Shown: piece after piece, positions 35,191-46,400 of the stretch
Layout of the letters: each line of letters opens with the position of its first letter
Position numbering within the stretch: the stretch's first letter is position 1
Source: Pleodorina starrii
Taxonomy: Eukaryota; Chlorophyta; Chlorophyceae; Chlamydomonadales; Volvocaceae
Direction of reading: 5' to 3'
Length of the DNA stretch: 64,000 nt
Assembly: GCA_030267565.1 (NCBI GenBank)
Contig: BRXU01000016.1
Location: 2,250,501 to 2,314,500, forward strand
The notes under the pieces: generated by a model
What the model saw: the letters and a program-made list of their open reading frames with translations, nothing else
The model's database searches: none
What the model was told of the DNA's origin: nothing
Program-made: the position numbers and the translations under genes

Positions 35191-35673
35191 CACCCCGACC
35201 CTGGCCTGCCTTCCCCCCCTTCTCCCGCTCAAGTTAGCGCTGGGTGCCTATCCGTCCTGGGATCCCCGAGGCGCTGAACCCCCGCGGCGTTCCCTCAGTC
35301 GCAGGCGTCGGTCACTATCCCCGCCCTTCCGCCTGCGGCGTTCGTGTCGCCCGTAGCCCCGAGCGCACCTTTCGGTTTTGTCCCTGCGGGCGCAACCAGC
35401 TTGGTGAGTCAGGTGGTCGCTAGGCTGACGGTTCGGTGTAGCACCCGACACAACACCCGCTGTTGTCGTGTAGGTGGCGCCACCGCTGGTGGTCGGCTGG
35501 CCCGGGCCCGGGTGGTTGCACAGCTCCCTCCCAGCCTGCAAATTCCGCCGGTGGCTGAGCAGGATCGGATCTACCAAATGCTGGCTACCTAATCACTGCT
35601 CTCGCGGGGGTGGGCCCGTCGGCCCGGCCGCTGTCAAGGCCTGCCCTCACCGGTTTTTTCAGTCGGGCGGGGC

Positions 35674-36199
35674 GTGGCGGACGCTACAACGCCGCCACCG
35701 GGCTCGGTGGAGGACTTCCGAACGGCTTACCATAGCGCGCGGGTGGCCGCCGGCTACACCGAACTGTCGGCCGTGCCACTGCGATGCGTCAAGTATCGGT
35801 CCCTGGTGTTGTACCTGTGGAAGCAGATGGAGGCGGCTCCCAGCTCGCTGGAGCGGGTGGGGCTGTTGCGGGACCTGCTGTGCGTGCTGCTGCTCTGACA
35901 GACCTCGGTCCGGGGCCACGATGTGGGCAAAGCTGGGGCTGGATGACTTCGTGGACCCCGCTCGGCCCGACCTGCCGTACGACGGATTCCCGCTACCGCC
36001 GCCCTGGTTGTGGGGCGCGGCGGCGGGGCCCACGCTGTGCTTCCGGGAGCGGGCGGGGCACCAAGATGTACGAGCCGGTGCGCCCCCCTCCGGTGTGGCT
36101 TCTGCCCCTCCGACCGGCCATAGGATTCCCCTCACCCGACTTCAGAATGACCGCTACAGGTATCCAATTCTCAATACCCCGGAAACAGATACTCGTTGA
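35674..36199 (+). pseudogene. Decayed tyrosine-recombinase-like ORF
   Basis: Frame 1 reads AAGYTELSAVPLRCVKYRSL, then VLYLWKQMEAAPSSLERVGL and LRDLLCVLLL before a TGA at 35896. The following RGHDVGK is in the same frame, after which the frame shifts to LGLDDFVDPARPDLPYDGFP and then, with a further shift, to GTKMYEPVR. Volvocine genomes have a repeated family with this LRD..C.LLL...RGHDxGKL.LxDF pattern, consistent with a tyrosine-recombinase fold (first catalytic Arg in RGHD). At least one stop and two frame shifts show it is dead. Assignment is from memory of the pattern and needs a profile search. Confidence 0.4.
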
Positions 36200-37584
36200 T
36201 AGCAAAAGGTTGTGCAAAATTGTTTTTCCGTTGCATGTCGCCGTGATGCGGCACGTGTATCAGATACCCGAAATCGACCCCCGTGAGTACCCTCTGGCCG
36301 TTGCACTCGGTGCCCAACACATCTCACGGCGTCGCGGGCCCTGCATGAGGATCTGCCATCTGCGCTCGGTTTGGATGCAGATCAGTTGAGGATTGCAGAG
36401 CGTTCTGCTTATGCAGACATTCGGGTGGGCTAAAAATATAAACCAGAGTGCGTGCCGCCCCGCAGATATAGACTGGTACCGAGTGGTATGCCCTATGTGA
36501 TGCAAGATGTCAACCCCTGTTAACCCATGGGTCATGGCCACAATGCATACTGACATCCGGGCAAGGTGTTCGTCGTTGGGCTAATCACGCCCCAATTCTT
36601 TCCCAGTCTCTCATGTTGCCTGTTGTTCGGCTGAGGTTGTAACGGCGCGTCTGGACCTTAACGTGGGTCTAGACCTCGCGGGGAGTGCCCATACCATGCC
36701 GCAATTGCAGTTACAGTTACAGACACGGAGGCAGATATGCGGGACATATAACGTTCTAACCCCACGTGCAGGCCACGTAAAATACGGTAATCAGAAGACA
36801 CGTTACAGGCAGTGGATCTGATTATCGAGTGACGTGTGCGTGGGGAAACGTGTGCACGCCGCCCCCGCCCCCCCCCCCCCACATCAAAACACGGGCCCGC
36901 AGCACCACAGGGCCCCGGACTCGTTCGTACTGACAACGGTCTCCGTCCGATTAGTCACAAACCACGGGCTGTCCAGACGTGCAGCCCTCGACGGGCAACA
37001 GGGAACCCGCGCTGCAGGCTGAGCCCAAACGGCACCGAAACCAAAGTGCCGTGCATTGGGGCCTCACCCACCCTAGCTGCAACCGGCTGCCTAGTACACG
37101 CAGCTGCACGCCGAGTACTCGACTACTCGTATGACGCGACCATCGTTCTTTCCGCGAGGGGGCGTACTGTTACCGTACTCCAAATGAATGCATACATAAC
37201 CCAAATCACACTCTCGTCACCTTCCGGGTGCTGTCACCCTAAAACCCTACCGCCACCTGATGGAGAAATCCCCACACGCCATGTCCCCTCCGCCCCGCGG
37301 CTGATCGGCTGCACGCCGGTACTGATACCGGTACCGGTCACTGCACATCACGCAAAAATCAGGTCGGTGCTGTATCCTCGCTCGGCCCCCCGCACCCCCT
37401 GTTGCCCCCAAAACCCCCACCCACCCAGCCCCCACCCGGCGAAGCGGATGCAGTTTACGGAAACACATGCCCCGCCGCCTACATCGACTACAACGACTGC
37501 CACGTGACCGCCATGTGCACCACCACTACCACCACCTTCACTTGTGTCACCACTCAGCAGCAGGGCCTCGTCCCAGCTCCGCCA
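36200..37584. other. Interval without supported genes
   Basis: Continues from the recombinase relic into unremarkable sequence: AC-rich DNA near 36860-36900 and a Thr/Pro-coding open frame at 37402-37610 that runs into the inverted repeat. Nothing here is supported as a gene. Confidence 0.4.
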
Positions 37585-38182
37585 GGCATTCAGGAAACAA
37601 CTTCCTCCTGAGGACATGCCCTACCTCCCTTACCAGGCAGCACACGAAGCTTACCTTCGCCACTACGCCCCCTGTGAGGTCTCTTCTGAGTTTTGCCTCC
37701 GGGAAGTCGACTTCACCCAGGGACCTGAGCCCAATTTTTGAAGAGCTCAGCAACAAGATGAAAAAAGCGGTCATTGATTGTTTTGACTCGTCAGATGACG
37801 AGGTAAGCCGAGCAACCAGATGACGACGACGGTGCGCCTGCACATGACTCCGGAGCCCACAAGCAGCACCTAATAAGAGGAACGGAACATGACGACTTGT
37901 TAGGGATACGGGCAAGATACTTGTGCGATACGTGGGCTGCACACACACTGACTCCGTTGGTTGCTTACCTCGTCATCTGACGAGACAACAATCAATGACC
38001 ACTTTTTTCATCTTGTTGCTGAGCTCTTCAAAAATTGGGCTCAGGTCCCTGGGTGACGTCGACTCCCCGGAGTCAGAAGATAGAGACCTCACAGGGGGCG
38101 TAGTGGCGAAGGTAAGCTTCGTGTGCTGCCTGGTAGGGTAGGTAGGGCATGTCCTCAGGAGGAAGTTGTTTCCTGAATGCCT
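37585..38182. repeat. Large imperfect inverted repeat (hairpin), arms ~230 bp, loop ~140 bp
   Basis: The left arm (about 37585-37816) begins AGGCATTCAGGAAACAACTT and includes GAGCTCAGCAACAAGATGAA. The right arm (about 37958-38182) reads as its reverse complement (TTCATCTTGTTGCTGAGCTC ... AAGTTGTTTCCTGAATGCCT) with scattered mismatches and small indels. Each arm contains coding-like DNA (IFEELSNKMKKAVIDCFDSS, then DDE, directly before GTAAGC), so the element looks like an inverted duplication of a gene fragment including a splice donor. It could be a fold-back/MITE-type element or a long-hairpin small-RNA precursor. Confidence 0.8.
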
Positions 38183-39375
38183 ACTGGGTGTCCAACATAA
38201 TCAGGCCACCTACTTATATAACTATACTTCCTTCGGTTACAGTTGTCCAACGTGTTTGGTCGGCGCGGTTTTGTGGAAGTGACCTGGGAGGTGGGCTGGG
38301 AGGTGGGCCGGAGGTGGCCCGGGGGTTGTCCAGGGTTTACCCGGAGGTGAGCAGGTGACCGGACGGCGTCCAACACTTCACTCGCATAAAGCATAACATC
38401 TTCACCCTTGATTGCTTAATAGCCTATCTACACACTTTGCGCACAGCCTAATCGTTACCTCCTGCAGGCCAGAGACATACCCTGGTAATGACGCGAACCC
38501 GGCGTGGTGAGCTTGCGTGACCACCCAACGCCATGCGCAACGAAATCCTGTCAACGTGCCAGCGGTAAGACATAATAGCGCAAGAATGCCATGCTGCTGG
38601 CAAAACAGAGGGCTCCGACTCTAGATAAACTCGGGAATTCGAGCTAACTCGCAATTCCTTATGTCAGAAAGGTCTTCATCATTGCTCATATAATCACAGC
38701 CTGTCACAGCGCTGGAACGTGTCAAGCGTCAGACCCTGTCAGACAAGCCCTAACCTACACACTTTAGGGTCTAATCAGCGAGTTCAGACTTGCGCATTCA
38801 CACAGTTGACTGCGAGCTTGTGTGCAGCACATTGTATATATTTTTACAGCAGCGTCACACAGCGTTTCGGACCTGCGCTGTCTATGCGAATGGTGAAACG
38901 CTTTCCATTGGCCAGCGGCTTTCCATTGATTCTGGGCACAGTTGCTTGAATTTCGATACAGGAAAATGCACTTGCTGCTCTGCAGTATAGTTTCTATCAC
39001 AGATAGGAAACTCGTCCGTCATTCCCCGTCGCGGAATGCTTGTCCTAACGACCAGAGGTTAAGGAAAGTTTCTCTGCGACGGTGATTTTATAATTGTACT
39101 AGAGGAAAGTGAATGTTATAAGGTTTTTGTTGGGTTGGAACTGCTCGTTAAACCTAGTGAAACTGACATTACGGATTGATGCGTCAGATGTAACCGCCGT
39201 CCGCCTGAGGGTCCGATGCATTGAAGCCCTGCAGCTGACAATGCCAAAACCACGCAAGAGGATACATAATTGCGCCTGCAGTGCTTGTACGAACAGAATG
39301 CACTAAACGGTGCACCCGGGCCGCTCGGCCTGTTGAACTCCAAAGACGGTTAATGGAAGCCCACCCAAACATCGG
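38183..39375. other. Lower-GC interval without supported genes
   Basis: Mixed-composition DNA with only short open frames. A copy of GGAGGTGGGC-type words occurs near 38286-38320. Nothing else recognisable. Confidence 0.4.
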
Positions 39376-39708
39376 CTAGGCCAGGCCCTCATTTGCATAA
39401 CACCAAGGATGCACATTTAAGTATTTACTGGTAACTTTGCCAGCTGGGAACGTAAACGTTGTGCAGTCACCCATCACAAGCAATGCATGTATGAAGCCGA
39501 AGGTGTCATACTCGATTGCTGATATGGAGGCGCACATAGCCAAGACGTGCTGAGTCAGGTTGTCATCCACGAACCGGGCTGCAGACACCGGACAGTCCAT
39601 CCACCGCCACGCGCCAGGCCCCGTGTGAGACGTCTCCAGTCGTGCATTCCGAGAGGCACCCTGCGCGCAACGCCAACCAACCGCCCACAACCGCACGAGC
39701 GCATGCAA
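39376..39708 (-). CDS. Hypothetical protein fragment
   Basis: A 110-codon minus frame ending in a stop at 39376. Its C-terminal 70 residues have ordinary globular composition (RFVDDNLTQHVLAMCASISA, then IEYDTFGFIHALLVMGDC, TFPAGKVTSKYLNVHPWCY), unlike the Arg/Pro-rich shadow frames common in this window. The upstream part is Arg/Trp-rich and may be intron or non-coding. No family recognised; it may be the terminal exon of an eroded gene or element. Confidence 0.25.
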   Translation of the reverse strand: MHALVRLWAVGWRCAQGASRNARLETSHTGPGAWRWMDCPVSAARFVDDNLTQHVLAMCASISAIEYDTFGFIHALLVMGDCTTFTFPAGKVTSKYLNVHPWCYANEGLA

Positions 39709-40422
39709 CTACAACTTCCAACCACCAACCGACAGCCACACGCGTCATACCCAGGAACCTGCACCCCCGCGATCTCGCTCCCGCCCCCAAATTTTCTGAC
39801 CACAAAGAGGCTTCAACGGCGGCGGCCGGTCCGAAGTCGGAGAGAAGGCCCACCAAGAGGCCGAGGCCCAGCTGGTTTAACGTTGTTCCCCCTCCACCTC
39901 CGTCACCTCCACCCCGCGGTTTCACCTTGACGAAACCAAACGCACGCAACGGCCCCTACAGCCCCTACGGCCAAGCCCGCCCAAAACGCGATGCAACCGG
40001 GGACCCCCCAGTCGGGTGCGAACACGCACACCCACACACACACGCCCTCGTCTCGGCTGTTCAATCCTTCTGGCAGCAACAGCTCCTGTACAGTACCGGT
40101 AGTACAACCCTACGCAACAGCCTATGCTTCCCTACGGCCCCCCTCCCCCTCCCCTCCGCCCTCCTCTCCCACAGCGTGGCGGCGACTGACCGCATCCGGC
40201 ACCCCCCGTTCGACCCCCCTCCTTTCGACCACCTCTCATCCCCGCCTTCCCGCACCCGCCCTCCTCCCCCCCGTCCTTCCTCCCGCCACCCTTGCACCCT
40301 CCCAACCCCCTCTCCCCTCCGCCCCGGCTCTCCTGCCCTGGTCGCCCCGGCTCCACTCCCTCCCGCACCCCCCCTCCCCACCCGCTCGCTCGCTCGCGTC
40401 TCCCGCCCGCATCCAGAACTGC

Positions 40423-43400
40423 CTACGCTGCCGCCGCAGCCGCCTCGCTCGAGGCCTTCCCGCCGCCCCCGCCCCCGCTCGCGCCCCCGCCCCCACCACC
40501 ATTCCCCCCCACCGCCGTCCCCAGGTCATCCACGTTAGCCTGCTGCCTCGACCAGAGCTCCGCGTAGCGCCCCCCTAGGGCCAAAAGCTCCGAATGGCTC
40601 CCTGAGGGGGGGTGGGGTTGGGTTGCTGGTTGGGTTGGGTTGGATTGCTTGGTTAAGGGGTCAACGTCAGGTCGTTGGGCGAGGGAGCGGATACACGTGC
40701 CCCCCGGCACACGTGTCGCAGCCGCCCAGCGCCCTTTCGCCCCCCGACGGACCCTCCTCGCTGCTGCCGCCCCCGCCCCCGCCACTCCGCGCCCCTCCCT
40801 CGCGCCTTGCGCCCCCCCCCATCTCGCCCCTCGCCCCCACCCACCCGACTCCACCACCCTGCCGTCATCCAGCACCACAATCTGGTCGCACTGGGCCGCT
40901 GTGGACAGCCGGTGGGCCACAAAGATGGAGGTGCGGCCCTGGGGGGGGGAGGGGGAGGGAGCGAGGAAGAGGGGGAGATAGAGGGGGTTCGCAACTTGGA
41001 GGGAGGGAAGGAGGGAGAGGAACGCTTTCTCCCCGCGGTTGGGACCTTGGTCCCCCGCTTTGCCGCAAAGATCACAGAACCGCGGTCCTCCCCTCCCCTC
41101 CCCTCCCCTCGCCCCTCTCCTGCCCCCCCAAGAGCACCCCGTCCCGCCCCCGCCTCCGGTGGCTCCGGGCTCCGGGCGCTCCGTGGACCTCCCACCCCCC
41201 AAGGGGCCCCCCACCCCACCCTCCCTCCCTCTCTGACCTGCGCCAGCAGCCTGAGCGCCTCCAGTATCTCCGTCTCCGTCTTTGCATCCAGGGCGCTGGT
41301 GGCCTCATCGAACAGCAGCAGCTGGGGGGCCTTCAGGAAAGCCCTGCAGAAGAAGGGAGGGAGGCAGGGAGGGCATGGAGGGCAGGAATGCGGCTGTTGC
41401 TTGCTGTGGGGGGCGGGAGGCCACACAGCCACACAGCCACCCAGCCAGCCTGCCTGCCTGCCTCCTCATGCCCTCCCCCCCCCTCCACACACACAGCAAG
41501 CAACAGCCGCATCCCGCTGCCCGCTGCTCCCCCCTAGTACCGTACCCTGCATCCCAGTACCCGCGTCACCTCCCCTCCCTCGCTCACCTCCCTCAACCCC
41601 CCCCCCCGTTTCCTCACCCCCCTTCCTTCCCTCCCCCCCCTCCCTCCCTCCCTCACTCCCCTCCCCCCCCTCCCCACCTCGCAATGGCCACCCGCTGCTT
41701 CTCCCCTCCGCTCAGTTTCAGTCCCCGCTCCCCCACCCGGGTCTGGTATCCATCCGGCATGTCCTCAATGGCGCTGTGCACTCGGGCCTGGTGAGCCACC
41801 TGCTCCACATCGGACTGACGAAAGAAGGGGGAGAGAGGGGAGGGGGGGAAGAAGAAGGGGGCAAGGGGGGAAGAGGCGGGGGAAGCAGGTGGGGTCCACG
41901 GATGGGTCGGATAGCCCGGATAGCCCGGGGGTGGTTTCGGGGGATTAGGGAGGTCGGGGGGAGAGGTAATGAAGGAGATGGCGCAGCGATGGGACGGAGG
42001 CAACGCCCGGGGGGAGAGGGAGGTACAGGTACGACAGTGAGGGTGGGGGGCGGAGGGTAAAACGAGACGTCGGCGAAGGAGCCGAGTGGGCGGGTGGGCG
42101 GGGGTGGGTGGTACGGCTGCTGGTACGGCAGGAAGCAGCCATTTGGGCAGAAGCCGGCGCGGCAGTTTGCCGCCTGCCGGCGGGGAGGGTCACGCGCCAC
42201 GTCACGCCACGTCACGGTGCCACCAGTACGACATCCGTACCCGCGTGGCGCCCTCCTTGCCGTACGCGATGTTGTAGTAGATGGTGTCGTTGAACAGCAC
42301 CATGTCCTGCGGCACGATGGCGATGGCGGACCGCAGGCTGTCCAGCGTAACCTGCCGTACATCGTGCCCGCCAATTCGTACGGCACCCGACTGCACGTCG
42401 TAAAACCTGCATGAGACAGGTAAAAGGATCGCTAAGGTGCGCTGCTGGCTCCGTCCCACGGAAGGTCGCCTCGGTTACGTCATAACCGCTGGTGGGGGTG
42501 GGGGGTGGGGGATGGGGGGGAGGGCTATACACCGCTCTCTCCCGACTGTGTCTTCCTTACCCCGCCCTTGCCCCCGCCGCCCCCCCCGCCCCCCCCACAC
42601 ACAAACACAAGCACCTGGACAGCAGCCTCCGCCCAACCCTCCCACCCTTACGCCCTCCCAACCCCTCCCAACATGCCCCCTACCCCCCCGCCCCCCCTCC
42701 CCCCCCACCTGAACAGCAGCCTCAGAATGGTGGACTTGCCGCTACCCGATGCGCCCACAATGGCACACGAGCTGCCGGCCGGCACGTGCAGCGACACGTG
42801 CTCCAGGAGGGGGTCATCTGGTCGGTAGCCGAAACACACGTTGTCGAGGGTGACGTCGAAGCCGCCGCGGGGGGCGGGAGGCAGCGGCACAGCGCCGGGA
42901 GCGTCCTGGGGCCGGGAGGGGGAGAGGAAAAGGGCGCGGGGGGCGGGGGGCGGGGGGCTGCTGGTGCTGTTGTGAGGGAGAGGGGGTGGGGCGTGTGTGT
43001 GGGGTGACTGACCTCATCCGGCCCAACCCGATCCGGCCCGGCGGGAGACCTCCCTCCCTCACACAAATGACACAACTCACCCACCCGACCCGCAAACCCA
43101 TCCACCAACTGCCCGTCCCCCCCGCCCCACCTTGATTGAGGGGTGCTGCTGCAGCAATCCAAACATGGCGCCCATGTCCTGAGGGGGGAAGGGAGAGGGG
43201 GAGAGAGAGCGTGTGTGTGAGTGGGGGGGGGGGAAGCGAGGTTGAGGGGGTGGAGGGGAGATGGGGTGTGCGGGTGTGGGGGGCGCGGTACGGCAGCGAC
43301 TTACCTTTATGGCTCACGCGCAGAGTGTCAAAGCTACCGATCCGATCCATACACGTTCGCAAAAGTCACGTTCGCAACAGAGTTGGAAAAATAAACACAG

Positions 43401-46400
43401 AATTGGGCAGTGACATGTAAGGTGCGGGATGACAACGGCCGCGAAGATATGGCAGGGAGGTACGGCAGCGAGTGCTTACAGGGCGCGGAACGGTGCGGGA
43501 CCGGTGGCAGTGTTTGTTTGTGCCCCTACCTAAGATTTGTTTGTGCCCCTACCTAAGATTTGTTTATGCCTCTACCACGTATGTGTGTGTATATACATGC
43601 GTGTGTTGTGTTGTGGGGTTCGCGTGGGGCCGCGGCAGCTGGCTGATGCGAGCCAAGCAGTATCGTACAGGTCATTCGCGCGTCCGTACCACTTTTGCAG
43701 TACAGTCGTACAAACTGATGTGCCATCCGTACCTGCAGCGACTGGCGCGTCTCCCGGTACACGGTGCCCAGGAAGTTGAGCGGCATGGAAAGCTGTACGG
43801 CGGCAGAGAAACGGCACATATTTGTACGACACGGTCGTAAGGCGTCAGTGTCGTACGGTGACAGGAGCCTTTTGCACTCGCAGCAGCCAAGCGGCGCGCC
43901 GCCGCGCATTCGCACTCACATTCGCAGACGCTCTCGAGTCGCTCGGCCGCCCTGCCGGCGAGTCGCGGCTCGCGGGGACGCCTTCATGCGTTGGCGGCGC
44001 GAAGGAGATTGAAATGCCCGCCGGCCATCTCAACCAAACCTGCGTAAACCCCCCTCCCTCCCTCCCTTCTCCCTGCCCCGCCCCTCCGCTTTGCTTGCTG
44101 GCTGTATGACCCCTTGCCCCTTTCCCCCCCACACACACACACACACTCGCACCCTCCCACCCCTCCCACCCAAGACCCAACCCCCCTTCCCTCCTTCCCA
44201 ATGACGAGAGCGAGACCGACCCGGCAAACGAGCCATCACACTGTAGCTCCCACCCCACCCCACCCCACCCCCTCACCCCACCCGTCTCCGTCTCCGCTGC
44301 GGTATCTTCTTTTTGCACCCCACCCGGCCCCCCCAACAGCCAACTCGCTCACCCAGACGGTTCCTCTGTAACCCAACCCAGCCCCCCCTAGACATACATA
44401 CACACATACACACATACACACCCGGCACCCCGCCCCCCCCTTCACCCCCCTCACCCCCTCCATCCCCCCACGCACACCCACCTGGAACAGCAATCCGTTG
44501 ACCATGACTAAGTCCCCAACCGATGCCGTACCCTCCAGCACCTGCCGCCCCGCCAGCACCATCGCCGCAGTCATGCCGGCGGTGAAGATCACCGACTGAC
44601 CCAGATTGAGGTACGACAGACTCTGCTGGGTCTTGACCGCTGCCGACTCGTACGACGCCATGCTCTCGTCGTACCTTGAGGGGACAGGGGACAGGGGACG
44701 AAGAAGGGGGGACCGGCAGCGGTGTGTTGGGGTGGTGTTGGTGGTGCTGTTGGTGAGATGGAGTTGAAGTGTGAAGTGCGGGGAACAGGCCGACCCGCAA
44801 CGGGGGTGGAGAGCGGGGGGAGCGGGGAGACCAGGGGGCCAGCCCTCCAGCCCCCCCGACCCGCTTCATTCAAACCCTTCTTCCACGAACCCCCTTTTTC
44901 TGTTACTTAACCGTTCACGGGCTCCGGCCTATACATGGATAACCCTCCCACACACACACCCATGCCCAAGCCCCCGCCCCCGCCACCCCACCTCCCACGC
45001 ACACACGCCCACGCACGGACGCACACGGCTCTTCCCCCCCGCCCCCCCCGCCCCCCCGCCCACCTCGCCTACCTCGCCGCCTCGTGCTTCTCCGCATTAA
45101 AGTACTTGACTGTCTCGTAGTTTATGAGTGAGTCCACCGCCCGGCCCGCCGCCTCGCTCTCCGCGCGGTTCATGGTGCGACGGAACTGAGTGCGCCACTG
45201 GGTGATGGCCAGGGTGAAGGAGGCGTAGGCTGAGGGGGGGAACCGCACACCCCCGCGTGTGTATGGGTGTGTATGGGGGGACAGGGGAGCAGGAGGGAGG
45301 GAGGGGGGGAGAGAAGGGGAGGGAGTTTGCGCAGGCGGGTGACGGCGGTGGTGGTGGGGGGGGGTGAAGAGTGTAATGCAAGAATGAAACCGGGAAGAGG
45401 GAGGGGAGCCCAGGAGCCTTCTCTCCTGGGCAGCTCCGTGTGTGTGTGTGTGTGTGTGTGTTGGGGGGTGAGGAGGGGATAGGCGAAGGCTGCGAGGGCA
45501 GTGCAGCTGTGCGGTGGGACAGAGCGCTGGCGGCGACTGGTGAGGGGGACTAGAAGCAGGCGCAGCTCCGAAACCACCACAAAGGCAGACGCCGCCTATG
45601 CTTCAACCTGAGGACCGCGACCTCCCCGCCCCCCCCCCCAATCCGCGTACCTACCCCCCTCTGGGTTCCGGGTCCGTTCGCTAACGCCGTCTCCGTCTCC
45701 GCTGCGGTATCTTCTTTTTACCCCCCTCTCAACCCCCACCCCACCCACCCGCCTACCCACCCACCCGCCAGAGTGGCAATGGTGATGACTCCCAGCGCGG
45801 GTCCGCACTTGGCGGTGAGGATGGCGGTAACCACCGTCACCTCGAACACAGTGGGAACCACGTTGAACACCTAAGGGGGGGGGGGAGGAGGAGGAGGGGG
45901 GGCGGGGCAGGGGCGGGGGCAGGGGGGCGGGGGCGGGGGCAGGGGGGCGGGGGCGGGGGCAGGAGCGGGCGCCAAGGGAGGGAGGTTGGCCGGGCAACGG
46001 ACGCCGCGCGCTGGTTGGAATCACGGGTGGCAGGGAGAGAGGGGCACGCGTGTGTGTGCGTGTGTGTGGAGGGGGCGGGGGTAAGAAAGAAGATACCGCA
46101 GCGAAGGAACGGAGGTTGGGGGCGGGGGCCGTTGCCACCTCCTGGAATTAGGCCTTGGCCGGTGCTCATTTCAACCCCTCCCAGGGCCCCCCCAACCCCG
46201 CTGCTGCCCCCCCTTGCCTTTCCTGTTCCCTCCCCCATATCCCCGCCCCTCCTTCGCCTCTTCGAACTGCTCCACCGTAACCCCCGGCCCCCTTTCGTTC
46301 CCCCCTTCACACCTTCCATCCCCTCTTTGTCTACTGCTTATTGCCCCTTTGGACCGCCAATCATGCTCTCCCCCTCCTCCCTCTTCCTCCTCCTCCTCCT

